Counted from the first letter of the stretch, positions 25,045-35,381 are shown. The stretch is DNA of 64,000 bases from Desulfallas sp. Bu1-1 (GCF_015594625.1 NZ_JADNRQ010000006.1:124001-188000), one strand, 5' to 3'. Notes: generated by a model from the sequence alone, not told the origin. Numbers and translations: made by a program.

Positions 25045-25833
25045 ATGACCGTGGTGCAACATCTTGAGGAACTGCGCCGGTTGCTGATTATTTGCATCAT
25101 TTCAACATTTGTTGCGTCCGTTGGATGCTGGTTTTTCAGCGACGCTGCGCTGAAAGTGCTGTTGGAACCCGTAACGGCTACGGGGAACAAAATCATTTAC
25201 ATCGGCGTGACCGAAGCGATCATGACTAAAATCAAGCTCGCTTTGTTCCTGGGATTTTTAGTATCTTTGCCTGTCACCCTCTGGCAATTCTGGGGATTTA
25301 TCGTCCCCGCCTTGCGCAAAGTGGAGAGGATATACTTTACCCTTTTTGTATTGATTTCATTTGTTCTTTTTATTGGCGGCGTCGCGTTCGGTTTTCTGGT
25401 TGTTTTTAAACTGTGTGTCGCTTTTTTGCTGAGGTATGGCGGAAGCCAGCTGGTACCGATGCTGACCGTTGGTAAATATGTTTCTTTTACGTTGAATTTT
25501 TTGCTTCCTTTTGGCCTGATTTTCGAGATGCCCTTGGCCAGCTTCTTCCTGGCCAAACTGGGGATAATATCCTACCGGACCATGGTCAAGGGGCGCAAAT
25601 TCGCCATTCTGGCGGCGGTGGTCATAGCTTCCGCGGTGGTCTCCAGCCCGGATATATTCACGGTGCTGCTATTTGCGTCACCCATGTATCTTTTATACGA
25701 ATTGAGCGCCACGATCGTGCGCCTCGTGGAGTGGACCGCAAACTTGAAAAAGTCCGGCAAGGCTTTCAATTTGGCGGCACTGTTCAAGAGGTTGTTGCAA
25801 AGGGCGAAAGATAGCCGGGCCATGGCCAAATAG
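25045..25833 (+). CDS. tatC: Sec-independent translocase TatC
   Basis: TatC is the polytopic receptor of the twin-arginine pathway. It begins MTVVQHLEELRRLLI, the conserved N-terminal cytoplasmic motif, and has about six membrane helices. Usual loop features follow (PALRKVERIYF, FGLIFEMPLASFFLAKLGIIS). The ATG at 25045 (about 262 residues) fits family length. Frames extending to 25003 (ATG) or 24976 (TTG) exist, and the only strong GGAGGGGG (25010-25017) is rather far from 25045, so the start is uncertain. Next comes the Tat-signal hydrogenase. Confidence 0.9.
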   Translation: MTVVQHLEELRRLLIICIISTFVASVGCWFFSDAALKVLLEPVTATGNKIIYIGVTEAIMTKIKLALFLGFLVSLPVTLWQFWGFIVPALRKVERIYFTLFVLISFVLFIGGVAFGFLVVFKLCVAFLLRYGGSQLVPMLTVGKYVSFTLNFLLPFGLIFEMPLASFFLAKLGIISYRTMVKGRKFAILAAVVIASAVVSSPDIFTVLLFASPMYLLYELSATIVRLVEWTANLKKSGKAFNLAALFKRLLQRAKDSRAMAK

Positions 25834-25879
25834 GCCGGATTGGGCGAGAAGAGCGAATGAACAAGGAGGACATACATAC

Positions 25880-27460
25880 ATGGAAGACCAGCTTCAACTG
25901 GATAGAAAAATGACCAGACGGTCTTTCCTGCGGATGATGGGTGGTCTTGGACTGGCGGGTCTCACGGTCAGTCTCGCCGGCTGCGGCGCGTCGTCACTGG
26001 CCGGGCATGCCGGGGGCGAGGGCTGGTTGCCGCAACAGTACCAGGTGCCGGGCACGTGGCCGGCCCAGGTCAGGGGGCGGGTGCCGGTTGAACCGGATAA
26101 CCCCTCCATCGTGCGGGATGACGAAAAGTGCGTGTTATGCGGGCAATGCCTGGAAGTATGCAAAAATACGCAAACAGTTTTTGGTCATTACGGATTACCT
26201 CTGGTGGACGAAATCGTATGCATTAATTGCGGTCAATGCGCTCTGTGGTGTCCGACGGCGGCCATTACCGAGCGCGACGATACCGAAAGGGTTTGGCAGG
26301 CTTTACAGGACCCAGGCAGGCATGTGGTGGTGCAAACGGCGCCGGCTACAAGGGTGGCGCTGGGCGAGGAGTTCGGGCTGGCGCCGGGCACCTGGGTGGC
26401 GGGGCAGCAGGTGGCCGCCCTCAAGCGCCTGGGTTTTAACGCTGTATTCGATACCACCTTCACTGCCGATCTTACCATCATGGAAGAAGCAACCGAGCTG
26501 ATCAAGCGGATCAAGGGCGACTTGAACAAGCCCTTGCCCCAATTTACTTCCTGCAGCCCGGGTTGGGTTAAGTTTTGCGAATATTTTTACCCGGAACTGC
26601 TGCCTCACATGTCCAGCTGCAAATCTCCCCAGCAGATGCTTGGGGCGCTGGCCAAAACCTACTACGCTAAAAAGAAAAACATCAACCCGGAGAAGATTTT
26701 CTCAGTAGCCGTCATGCCCTGTACGGCCAAGAAGTTTGAAGCCCGGCGCCCGGAAATGAACGGCAGCGGGAAATACTGGGGAAACAAGTCCCTGCGGGAC
26801 GTGGACGCGGTGCTGACCACCCGGGAACTGGCCCGGATGCTGAAGCAAAAAAGCATTAATCTGTCCAAACTGCCTGAAGAAAATTATGATCAACTGCTGG
26901 GCAAGAGCACCGGCGGCGCAATCATTTTCGGCGCCACCGGGGGCGTAATGGAAGCGGCGGTGCGAACAGCTTATTACTTCATTACCGAAAAGGAACCGCC
27001 CGCCAACCTGTTGACGCTGACCCCGGTGCGCGGGCTCGCCGGGGTTAAGGAAGCGGCCGTTGACGTGCCCGGAGCCGGCACCCTCAAGGTTGCGGTTTGC
27101 CACGGCATGGGCAACGGCCGGCAGGTGCTGGAGGCGGTGCGCAGGGGTAACGCGCCGTGGCACTTTATCGAGTTCATGTCCTGTCCCGGCGGCTGCATCA
27201 GCGGGGGCGGGCAGCCCAGGTCCGCGGTGCCGCCTTCCGACGAGGTCCGGTTGAAAAGGATTGAGAGCCTGTACAAGGCGGATGCCCGGATGGCCTGGCG
27301 CGAAAGCCATGAGAATTCGGAGGTGCTGGCCCTGTACCGGGATTTCCTCAAGCACCCCATGAGTGAACTGGCCGAGGAACTGCTGCACACCGGATATACT
27401 GACCGGGGTAAGAGTTTCAAGCAGCTTAAAGCTGTGGAAAAAGCAAAGAGCGTGGTTTAG
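25880..27460 (+). CDS. hydA: Tat-exported [FeFe] hydrogenase catalytic subunit
   Basis: The 526-residue enzyme has a twin-arginine signal (TRRSFLRMMGG) followed by LAGCG, which looks like a lipobox, so it is probably an extracytoplasmic lipoprotein. A 2[4Fe-4S] ferredoxin domain follows (CVLCGQCLEVCK and CINCGQCALWCP). H-cluster motifs are L1 TSCSPGW (residue 223 on), L2 MPCTAKKFE (279 on) and L3 EFMSCPGGCISGGGQP (431 on). L1 differs from the textbook TSCCPxW by a Ser in place of the second cysteine. With the ferredoxin and NrfD subunits downstream it would link H2 to the quinone pool or to a membrane electron path. AAGGAGG precedes the ATG. Confidence 0.93.
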   Translation: MEDQLQLDRKMTRRSFLRMMGGLGLAGLTVSLAGCGASSLAGHAGGEGWLPQQYQVPGTWPAQVRGRVPVEPDNPSIVRDDEKCVLCGQCLEVCKNTQTVFGHYGLPLVDEIVCINCGQCALWCPTAAITERDDTERVWQALQDPGRHVVVQTAPATRVALGEEFGLAPGTWVAGQQVAALKRLGFNAVFDTTFTADLTIMEEATELIKRIKGDLNKPLPQFTSCSPGWVKFCEYFYPELLPHMSSCKSPQQMLGALAKTYYAKKKNINPEKIFSVAVMPCTAKKFEARRPEMNGSGKYWGNKSLRDVDAVLTTRELARMLKQKSINLSKLPEENYDQLLGKSTGGAIIFGATGGVMEAAVRTAYYFITEKEPPANLLTLTPVRGLAGVKEAAVDVPGAGTLKVAVCHGMGNGRQVLEAVRRGNAPWHFIEFMSCPGGCISGGGQPRSAVPPSDEVRLKRIESLYKADARMAWRESHENSEVLALYRDFLKHPMSELAEELLHTGYTDRGKSFKQLKAVEKAKSVV

Positions 27461-27475
27461 CGGGAGGTATACGAT

Positions 27476-28270
27476 ATGTCGAAAGGTGTTCTGGTTGACG
27501 TCACCAGGTGCGTTGGGTGCGGCAGCTGCGTGGTGGCCTGCAAGATGTGGAATGATTTAAAGTACACCAAGGAAATCCCGGCTATTGGCAAGGACGCGAG
27601 GCTGGCGGCGGAAAACTGGACTGTGGTCAACAAGGTGGAGGTTAAAAAAGGGCGGAAAAGCGCGTGGAGATTTGTCAAGCAGCAGTGCCTGCATTGTGAG
27701 GAACCGGCCTGCGCTTCCGCCTGTTTCTCCAGGGCGATTCAAAAGACCGGATCCGGGCCGGTGGTTTATGACGCCAAACTCTGTGTGGGCTGCCGTTATT
27801 GCATGCTGGCCTGTCCTTTCAACATCCCCAAATACGAGTGGGACAAAACCTTCCCCCGGGTGCGCAAGTGCCAGATGTGCGCCGGCCGCGTGGAAAAGGG
27901 TGAAACTCCCGCCTGCGTGGGAGTCTGCCCGGCGGGCGCCCTTACTTACGGCGAACGGGAGGATTTGATCAGGCAGGCCCGGGAGAAAATCAACGGGAAC
28001 AGCGGCTACATAAAGCACATTTACGGTGAAAAAGAGGCCGGGGGCACCTCCTGGTTGTACATTTCGGACGTGCCGTTTGAAGTCCTTGGCTTCCGCACCA
28101 ACGTTACCACCAGGCCGCTGCCCGGGTATTCGGAAAGCATTCTGCGACTGACTCCCGCCGTAGGGCTGGGCTGGGGTGCGGTGCTCACCGGGCTGTACGT
28201 GTACAACAGGCGGCGTAACGAAATTGCCCGGGAAGAGAAAGGCAATAACAAGGCCAACAAGAGGAAATGA
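27476..28270 (+). CDS. Four-cluster ferredoxin subunit (HybA/DmsB-like)
   Basis: The 264-residue iron-sulfur protein has four cysteine groups for four [4Fe-4S] clusters: CVGCGSCVVACK, CLHCEEPACASAC, CVGCRYCMLACP, and CQMC with CVGVCP. A hydrophobic segment near the C-terminus (LGWGAVLTGLYVY) may anchor it. It has no Tat signal, so it must be exported with the hydrogenase or face the cytoplasm. It lies between the catalytic subunit and the NrfD-like subunit and would carry electrons between them. GGGAGG precedes the ATG. Confidence 0.92.
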   Translation: MSKGVLVDVTRCVGCGSCVVACKMWNDLKYTKEIPAIGKDARLAAENWTVVNKVEVKKGRKSAWRFVKQQCLHCEEPACASACFSRAIQKTGSGPVVYDAKLCVGCRYCMLACPFNIPKYEWDKTFPRVRKCQMCAGRVEKGETPACVGVCPAGALTYGEREDLIRQAREKINGNSGYIKHIYGEKEAGGTSWLYISDVPFEVLGFRTNVTTRPLPGYSESILRLTPAVGLGWGAVLTGLYVYNRRRNEIAREEKGNNKANKRK

Positions 28271-28342
28271 ACGGGTTAAGACCGGTTTCCGCCGTTTTGG
28301 CCCTGTGATTGATTTGGAATATTCAGTGGGGAGGTTCGGTTG

Positions 28343-29515
28343 ATGGCCGTAAAAAGCAACTGGAGTTTTAGAATGACCCCGACCAGGTATTTTTTGGCGG
28401 GCCTGAGCGTGTTGGCGTTGATGCTGATGGCTTACAGGCTTGTTTTCGGGCTGGGCGCCGCCACCAATCTCAACGACGAATGGCCCTGGGGATTGTGGAT
28501 CGGTTTTGACGTGCTCACCGGGGTGGCCCTGGCCGGTGGCGGGTACAGTACGTGCCTGCTGGTGCACGTGTTAAGAATCAAGAAATTCAATTCCATCGCC
28601 AGAAGCGCCATGCTCACTTCGTTGATCGGCTATTTACTGGTGATGGCCGGGCTGTTCATGGATATCGGCCGCTGGTTTAATTTCTGGCGCCCGTTCGTGT
28701 CCTGGGGTTACCACAGCGTATTGTTTGAAGTGTTCTGGTGCGTGTCGCTCTATACCATGATTCAGCTTTTGGAGTTCGGCGAGGTTGCCACGGAGAAGGT
28801 GCAAAAATCCTGGCACGGCCTGTTTAAAAAGATCATGCCCGTATTGTTCATCATCGGGATTGTATTGCCCACGCTGCACCAGTCTTCGCTCGGTTCGCTG
28901 TATGTAATTGAAGTGGGTAAGCTATATCCCCTGTGGTGGTCCATGCTGCTCCCGGCATTCTTTCTCATGTCTTCCTTCTTCGTGGGGCCGGCCATGGTTA
29001 CCGTGGAAACCTTTTTGGGGGCCAGGGCTCACGGGCATAAACCCGACCTGGACGTGCTGCAATCCATGATTAAAATTTCGGGCTACCTGATGGCGGTTTA
29101 CCTGGTGCTCAAAGTGATCGACCTGTTCTACCGCGGGGCCGCCGGGCTGGTATTCCGCGGCAACCTGGAAGGCAACATGTTCCTGCTGGAGATGGTTGCC
29201 GGCGTCATCATTCCGTTGATTATCTGTTTTACTCCCAAACTGCGTACCAGCAAGGGGGGGCTGCTGGCCTTCAGCGTGCTGGTTGTCGCCGGTGTGGTAC
29301 TCAACCGGATGAATGTGGTATTTACCGGTATGGCCGGTTCCATGGGCGGCTTTTATTTCCCCTCCCTGCTGGAGTGGGGGGTAAGCATCGGGCTGGTGGC
29401 TACCGGTGTTCTGGTCTACCTGTTCATCGTGGAAAACTTCAACATCTTGCCCCAACAGCATTACAGTGCGGCGCCGCTGGTCAGGGAAAAGAAGGCGGTC
29501 AAGCATACGGCTTGA
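28343..29515 (+). CDS. NrfD/HybB-like membrane subunit
   Basis: The 390-residue integral membrane protein has about nine to ten helices. It has the NrfD/PsrC family features: NDEWPWGLWIGFDVLTGVALAGGGY near the N-terminus, LHQSSLGSLYVI and repeated helix pairs. Such subunits exchange electrons with menaquinone and may move protons. The ATG at 28343 is preferred over the adjacent TTG; GGGAGG lies eight bases upstream. It is the last gene of the Tat-hydrogenase operon, making the complex a membrane-bound H2:quinone-type oxidoreductase by analogy with Hyb-type hydrogenases. Confidence 0.92.
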   Translation: MAVKSNWSFRMTPTRYFLAGLSVLALMLMAYRLVFGLGAATNLNDEWPWGLWIGFDVLTGVALAGGGYSTCLLVHVLRIKKFNSIARSAMLTSLIGYLLVMAGLFMDIGRWFNFWRPFVSWGYHSVLFEVFWCVSLYTMIQLLEFGEVATEKVQKSWHGLFKKIMPVLFIIGIVLPTLHQSSLGSLYVIEVGKLYPLWWSMLLPAFFLMSSFFVGPAMVTVETFLGARAHGHKPDLDVLQSMIKISGYLMAVYLVLKVIDLFYRGAAGLVFRGNLEGNMFLLEMVAGVIIPLIICFTPKLRTSKGGLLAFSVLVVAGVVLNRMNVVFTGMAGSMGGFYFPSLLEWGVSIGLVATGVLVYLFIVENFNILPQQHYSAAPLVREKKAVKHTA

Positions 29516-29541
29516 CCGGGAGACTGTGACAAACCATATAA

Positions 29542-29607
29542 GGTGCTTCCGTTCGCCATAGAGTTGTCCGATGCGAAGTTGGAGTGAGCGAAGGCAACGG
29601 AAGCGCC
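29542..29607 (+). repeat. Inverted repeat after the hydrogenase operon
   Basis: GGTGCTTCCGTT (29542-29553) pairs with AACGGAAGCGCC (29596-29607) with one G-U. There is a 42-base interior and no T-run. It may end the operon or form a structured RNA. The rest of 29516-29946 holds no gene I can support. Confidence 0.4.
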
Positions 29608-29946
29608 CTTATCATCGATAATTTTGGGTAAAAGTTTACCTTGGCATGCCTTTAACCCCCTAACATTTTCCGTCGCCGGTTTGGGATATGCGCCGGCGGC
29701 GGAAATCCTCCTCTCGACCGCGGATGGAAGATATATGTCCATTCGCCTCTTTTTTTGAACCGGGGAGGCCTCAAAAAACGGGGTTGCGTAAGCAAATAAT
29801 GTTGGTGTAGAGTAATGATTTGGAAGTGTTTTTGCTGTGAAAACATTGGGTTGATGTTTGTTGCGAACTAAGTTCCGCAGAAGGAGTTTTACCGGTTAAT
29901 AAAGAAAAAGCTTATCCATAATAATAATGATAGTGGTGGATCGAAA

Positions 29947-30882
29947 TTGAACATTAAACAACTGGAAGCTTTTCTACTTGTAGCACAACTTAAAAACTTC
30001 ACCAAAGCGGCGGCGCAACTTGACATGAGCCAACCCGCGGTTAGCTTTCAGATCAAATCACTGGAGGAGGAGCTTAATATCACCCTTTTTGAACGCAACG
30101 ACAAAAAGGTGGTATTGACGGAAGCGGGCAGGCTATTGTTCCCCATCGCCATGCAGATGGTCCGCCAGTACAATAAAATCAAGGCCGGCATAGATGATCT
30201 AAGGGAGGTTAAGGCCGGGCACTTAATGCTGGGAGCCGTCCCCGTGGCGGGGGAGTACCTGCTGCCGCTGGTTATCGGGGGCTTTCGGGAGCAATACCCG
30301 GCGGTGACGGTGAGCCTGCAAATAGGGGGGAGCGCCCGGGTGTCCCAGTGGCTCAAAGACCGGGATGTGGAAATGGGCATCGCCGGCTGCCCGGTAAAGG
30401 CCGAGGGAATTGAATGTGAGCCCTGGGTCACCGATCACATGGTGGTGGTAACACCACCGTGGCACCCGTTGAGCGGGGAGGAGGTCCCCCTGGCGGCCCT
30501 GACCAACGAATCCATCATTGTGCGGGAAGTGGGATCCGGCAGCAGGCAGGCTCTGGAACAGCAACTGTTGAAGCACAACATTACGCTGGACCAGTTTTCC
30601 AGCGTCCTGGAACTGGGCAGCACCCAGGCGGTGATCAATGCCGTGCGCCTGGGGTTGGGCATAGGCGCCGTCTCCCGCTGGGCGGCGGGCGAGCTGTTGG
30701 AAAAAGGCTGCCTGGGCGAAGTCAGGGTGCCCGGCGTGAACCTGAGTTACGACCTCTACCTGGCCTGGAACCGGCCGGATAAAGAGAGCCTTGCGTCCAG
30801 GGCCTTCCGCTCTTTTATCTCCGACGAGGAAATTACCCGGAGATTTTTCAGCAACATCCTTTTTTACCGCAATGCGCCTTAA
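29947..30882 (+). CDS. LysR-family transcriptional regulator
   Basis: The 311-residue regulator starts with TTG. It has the N-terminal winged helix-turn-helix (NIKQLEAFLLVAQLKNFTKAAAQLDMSQPAVSFQIKSLEEEL, split in the usual way between helices 1-3). The periplasmic-binding-type effector domain begins near residue 90 (GHLMLGAVPVAGEYLLP). It most resembles the CysL/CysB-like branch that senses small inorganic or organic anions. It stands alone, convergent with bioA (4-base overlap of the stops), and downstream of the hydrogenase operon. Its target is unknown. Confidence 0.9.
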   Translation: MNIKQLEAFLLVAQLKNFTKAAAQLDMSQPAVSFQIKSLEEELNITLFERNDKKVVLTEAGRLLFPIAMQMVRQYNKIKAGIDDLREVKAGHLMLGAVPVAGEYLLPLVIGGFREQYPAVTVSLQIGGSARVSQWLKDRDVEMGIAGCPVKAEGIECEPWVTDHMVVVTPPWHPLSGEEVPLAALTNESIIVREVGSGSRQALEQQLLKHNITLDQFSSVLELGSTQAVINAVRLGLGIGAVSRWAAGELLEKGCLGEVRVPGVNLSYDLYLAWNRPDKESLASRAFRSFISDEEITRRFFSNILFYRNAP

Positions 30883-32273
30883 ATCCCCGGGAATTGTGCC
30901 ATGGGGATATTGGACGTTACACATTTTATGGCTGCGTAGGTTATATCCAGGACCGTTCCCAATTCAGCCAAACTCATTGATAAGATGGGCATCAAAACTA
31001 TAACATCACCCAGAGGCCGAATGATCAAACCATTTTTCCTGGCCTCCAGGATTACTTGGTGGCCGGTATTTTTTTCCATGGGAAAGGGCTTTTTGCTTTC
31101 CCTGTCTTCCACCAGTTCAATTCCAACCATCATGCCCCGCTGGCGAACGTCTCCCACATGTTCAAGATCTTTGAACTTTTCCAGCCCGGCAGTTAAATAA
31201 GCAATCTTTTCCTGCAGGCTCTCTATTAGATTTTCGCGTTCAAAAAGTTCCAGGTTTGCCAGGGCGGCTGCACAGGCTAATTGATTTCCGGTATAAGTAT
31301 GTCCGTGGTAAAAAGTGCGGCATTCCTCAAGTTCTCCCAGGAAAGCACTATAAACTTCATCTGTAACCAAAGTGGCCGCCAGCGGTAGATACCCACCGGT
31401 GATACCTTTGGCTATGCACATCAAATCCGGCGTAACACCTTCATGTTCGCAGGCAAACATTTTGCCTGTCCGCCCAAATCCTACGGCAACCTCGTCAGCG
31501 ATTAATAATACATTGTACCGGGTACACAATTCCCGTACCCGCGCAAGGTAGCCCTCGGGCGCGGTAATCATACCGGCGGCGCCCTGGACCAGTGGTTCAA
31601 TTATTAACCCGGCTATTTCATGGTGCCTGTCGGCCAGTATTGCTTCCATTTCCTCCAGACAACGCATACCGCAATTTTCTTTATTCAAGCCAAATGTGCA
31701 GCGGTAACAATAAGGAGCGGGAGCGTGTATGGCGTCAAAAAGCAATGACTTGAAAATACTGTGGAAGAGGTCCATTCCACCCACGCTCACCGATCCGATG
31801 GTATCACCATGGTAAGCATTAACCAGTGAAACAAATTTACGCTTTGATTTGTATATTTCATCGCCCTTCTGCTGCCAGTACTGATAAGCGATCTTAAGTG
31901 CAACTTCCACCGAAGTGGACCCGCTATCGGAGTAAAAGACTTTATTTAATCCCGCCGGAGTGATTTCCACCAGTTTTTTGGCCAATAGTATGGAAGGAAT
32001 ATTGGCCTGGCCCAGCAATGTACTATGGGCCACTTTATTCAACTGTTCTCTGATGGCCCTGTTAATCTGTTCCTTTCCGTGCCCATGCACGGTAACCCAT
32101 AAAGAGGATATGCCATCCAGGTACCTGTTTCCTTCAATATCAAAGAGATAACTCCCTTCGCCCCGTTCTATTATTAAGGGCTTTTCACGGCAATATTGGC
32201 GCATTTGGGTAAAGGGGTGCCATATGTATTGTTTGTCCCACAACTCAAGTTGTTCCGGAGTAATGTTTTCCAT
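30879..32273 (-). CDS. bioA: Adenosylmethionine-8-amino-7-oxononanoate transaminase
   Basis: The 464-residue class III PLP aminotransferase makes 7,8-diaminopelargonate. It begins WDKQYIWHPFTQMRQY, diagnostic for BioA. It also has SDSGSTSVEVALKIAYQYW, NAYHGDTIGSVSVGG and LLIADEVAVGFGRTG, with the PLP lysine in IAKGITGGYLPLAATL. It is the last gene of the bioF-bioD-bioA operon and its stop overlaps the lysR stop. All active-site features are present. Confidence 0.95.
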   Translation of the reverse strand: MENITPEQLELWDKQYIWHPFTQMRQYCREKPLIIERGEGSYLFDIEGNRYLDGISSLWVTVHGHGKEQINRAIREQLNKVAHSTLLGQANIPSILLAKKLVEITPAGLNKVFYSDSGSTSVEVALKIAYQYWQQKGDEIYKSKRKFVSLVNAYHGDTIGSVSVGGMDLFHSIFKSLLFDAIHAPAPYCYRCTFGLNKENCGMRCLEEMEAILADRHHEIAGLIIEPLVQGAAGMITAPEGYLARVRELCTRYNVLLIADEVAVGFGRTGKMFACEHEGVTPDLMCIAKGITGGYLPLAATLVTDEVYSAFLGELEECRTFYHGHTYTGNQLACAAALANLELFERENLIESLQEKIAYLTAGLEKFKDLEHVGDVRQRGMMVGIELVEDRESKKPFPMEKNTGHQVILEARKNGLIIRPLGDVIVLMPILSMSLAELGTVLDITYAAIKCVTSNIPMAQFPGI

Positions 32274-32303
32274 GGATACAATTCCTCCTTTATTACTATT
32301 GGA

Positions 32304-33071
<768 letters not shown>

Positions 33072-33167
33072 CTACCTTGTAATAGTCGCCTGAAGCCGTT
33101 AGTCCCGGTTCCAGTCTCGATCCAATGTGTCACATAAGCAGCCCAAGACTCCAACGAGTGTTGTTTT

Positions 33168-34334
33168 TTAAATTACTCCTGTTTCTTTGCCCGCTTGTTT
33201 AAAAGCATCCAATGCTTCGTCCAAATCTTCACGGGAATGGATAGCCATTACCGTAACTCTGATTCTGCTGGTGCCCGGCGGCACCGTTGGCGGGCGGATA
33301 CCGGAGACATAAACGCCTTTTTCCAATATACAATTGGTTAACTGCATGGTTTTTGTTTCATCACCAATAAACACAGGTATGATGGGAGACTCACCAGCTA
33401 AAATACGATAACCTTGCTTCTCCAGCCCCGCCCTTAGATAGCAAGCATTTTCCCATAACTTTTTCCGGATTTCCGGGTGATTCCGTACTACCTTTATGGC
33501 TGCAATGGATGCGGCAATCACCGCCGGAGGCAAGGCGGTTGAAAAAATAAAACTTCTGGCTTTATTCCTTAAAAAATCAATCAGTTCAAATTGTCCAGCC
33601 ACATATGCCCCGCAACTTCCCAACGCCTTGCTTAATGTACCCATCTGAATGGGAATTTTCCCTTCCAACCCGAAATATTCCGCCGTACCCGTACCCCGGT
33701 TGCCCAAAACACCGGTAGCATGCGCATCATCAACCATAACTATGGCCTCATACTTATCTGCCAGGGCCGAAATTTCCGGTAGCGGGGCAATGTCGCCGTC
33801 CATACTGAAAACGCCATCCGTTATAATTAGGCGCCGGCGGTATTTCCTGGTTTGTTGCAATATTTCTTGCAGGTGATTCATATCCTTGTGCCGGTAAATT
33901 TTAACTTCCGCCCGGCTAAGCCGGCACCCGTCAATTATACTGGCATGGTTGAGCTCATCACTAATAATTACATCCTCTTTCCCCGTTAGCGCAGTGATTA
34001 CTCCAACATTGGCCATATAGCCGGTATTAAACACAATTGCTGCTTCCGTTCCTTTAAATCGAGCAATTTCTCTTTCAAGTTCCACGTGCGGTCCCAAATT
34101 GCCGTTAATGAGGCGCGACCCTCCGGAACCTGCACCCCAGCGTTCAATAGCTTCTTTCATGGCCGCCTTAATTTCGGGATGTTCCGTCAAACCTAAATAA
34201 TTATTGGAAGAAAGTAAAATACAGTCTCTTCCATCAACTATTGTCCGGGCGGCTTGTGAGCCGTCTATCTGTTTAAGTGTTCGGTAAAGATTACCGCTTT
34301 TTAGCGTTGCCAATTCATCTAATAAGAAATTCAT
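33168..34334 (-). CDS. bioF: 8-amino-7-oxononanoate synthase
   Basis: The 388-residue alpha-oxoamine synthase has SNNYLGLTEHPEIK, GAGSGGSRLINGN, DELNHASIIDG and DDAHATGVLG, with the PLP lysine in GTLSKALGSCGAY. It condenses pimeloyl-CoA/ACP with alanine. The family also holds glycine C-acetyltransferase; the operon with bioD and bioA decides for BioF. AAGGGGT precedes the ATG and two BirA-type operators lie upstream. No bioC/bioH or bioW is seen here, so the pimelate source lies elsewhere. Confidence 0.93.
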   Translation of the reverse strand: MNFLLDELATLKSGNLYRTLKQIDGSQAARTIVDGRDCILLSSNNYLGLTEHPEIKAAMKEAIERWGAGSGGSRLINGNLGPHVELEREIARFKGTEAAIVFNTGYMANVGVITALTGKEDVIISDELNHASIIDGCRLSRAEVKIYRHKDMNHLQEILQQTRKYRRRLIITDGVFSMDGDIAPLPEISALADKYEAIVMVDDAHATGVLGNRGTGTAEYFGLEGKIPIQMGTLSKALGSCGAYVAGQFELIDFLRNKARSFIFSTALPPAVIAASIAAIKVVRNHPEIRKKLWENACYLRAGLEKQGYRILAGESPIIPVFIGDETKTMQLTNCILEKGVYVSGIRPPTVPPGTSRIRVTVMAIHSREDLDEALDAFKQAGKETGVI

Positions 34335-34377
34335 TTGATTTCGTTACCCCTTAATGATTTATTTAACCTGCATTAAA

Positions 34378-34409
34378 TCGTTAACTAACCACAATCGACA
34401 GGTTAACAT
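34378..34409. promoter_or_regulatory. BirA-type biotin operator, proximal
   Basis: TCGTTAACT - 14 bases - GGTTAACAT, close to the BirA consensus TTGTTAACC-N14/15-GGTTAACAA. It begins 44 bases upstream of the bioF start. Confidence 0.75.
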
Positions 34410-34460
34410 TTGGCGCATAATAAATCCCAACGTATAAAATTTTACCAGGTGACAGAATAA

Positions 34461-34492
34461 TTGTAAACCATTTTTCTAATTATGGTTAACAA
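34461..34492. promoter_or_regulatory. BirA-type biotin operator, distal
   Basis: TTGTAAACC - 14 bases - GGTTAACAA matches the consensus with one mismatch and has exactly the same spacing as the proximal copy, 83 bp away. Confidence 0.8.
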
Positions 34493-34679
34493 TTTTGGAC
34501 TGGCACGTTCTTAATAATAGTCTCCCGTAAATTTAACTTGCCCGCCGGGAAGTCCCACCCGTAAGTTATATGTACCAAGAAAAGGGATAGACTTTGTAGT
34601 ATTCTACGAAGAGATCTATCTCTCTTTTTCTTGCTTAAATAAGTTGCTGTAGAACGTGGGAGAAATATTGCATTGTAAT

Positions 34680-35168
34680 TAAAAAAATCAAACAAGAACT
34701 GGCTGCAATCGGTGAACTGAACGGCGCTCCTCATACCAAGGCGGTATACAACCTGATAGCTCATCCCACCTACGGAAGATACCTGAAAACCGACAAAAAA
34801 GGCCAGCCCAAACTGGATCAGGCCAAGATTAAAGCCAAAAAAAACTGGACGGCAAGTACCTGCTGCGCACTTCTGACGACACCATATCCCCTGAAGACGT
34901 GGCTTTGGGTTACAAGCAGCTCTTGGAAGTGGAAGACGCCTTTTGTACCTTAAAGACCACTTTAGAACTCAGGAGAACTCAGGCCGGTGTACCACCGGCT
35001 GGAGGACCGGATCCGGTCCCATGTGCTGCTATGCTGGTTGGCGCTTTTACTAATCCGTTGTGCCGAGAACAAGACCGGCTATACCTGGCGCCAGATGCGG
35101 GAGCACTTGCAGAGAATGCACTTGGGCGAGTTTCACACCAGCGAAGGAAAGTTTCTGTAAAGAACTGA
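34680..35168 (+). pseudogene. IS1634-type transposase relic
   Basis: Three frames in series give the C-terminal part of an IS1634/IS4-like transposase. First comes an AAIGELNGAPHTKAV...YGRYLKTDKKGQ stretch. After a frameshift in an A-run near 34840 follows DGKYLLRTSDDTISPEDVALGYKQLLEVEDAF. After a second shift near 34975 comes VYHRLEDRIRSHVLLCWLALLLIR. The N-terminal half is absent. It marks the left edge of the accessory island. Confidence 0.75.
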
Positions 35169-35381
35169 ATCAACACCATTTTTAAAGCAATTGTTTGGAG
35201 CCTTAAAAATCCCGCAGCCCCCGAAAATACTGGAGATTAGCCATAAAAAGCAGTAATAGGGCCTAGTTACACGTACCATTTTTACCTAGCCGCCAGCCCT
35301 TGCGGGAAGCCTTGTTGCGACTTTTATTTATCCAGTTGCTGTCGAACACATCAAAGCAATAAACACATATCCATGTGCATA

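Noticed and set aside
27557-28567. Antisense open frame (336 codons) across the ferredoxin and NrfD genes
   Set aside because: It is opposite two well-supported genes, of low-complexity composition, with no start signals.
29516-29700. Possible molybdenum-cofactor-type riboswitch after the hydrogenase operon
   Set aside because: A long inverted repeat exists, but the conserved core could not be matched and no Moco gene follows.
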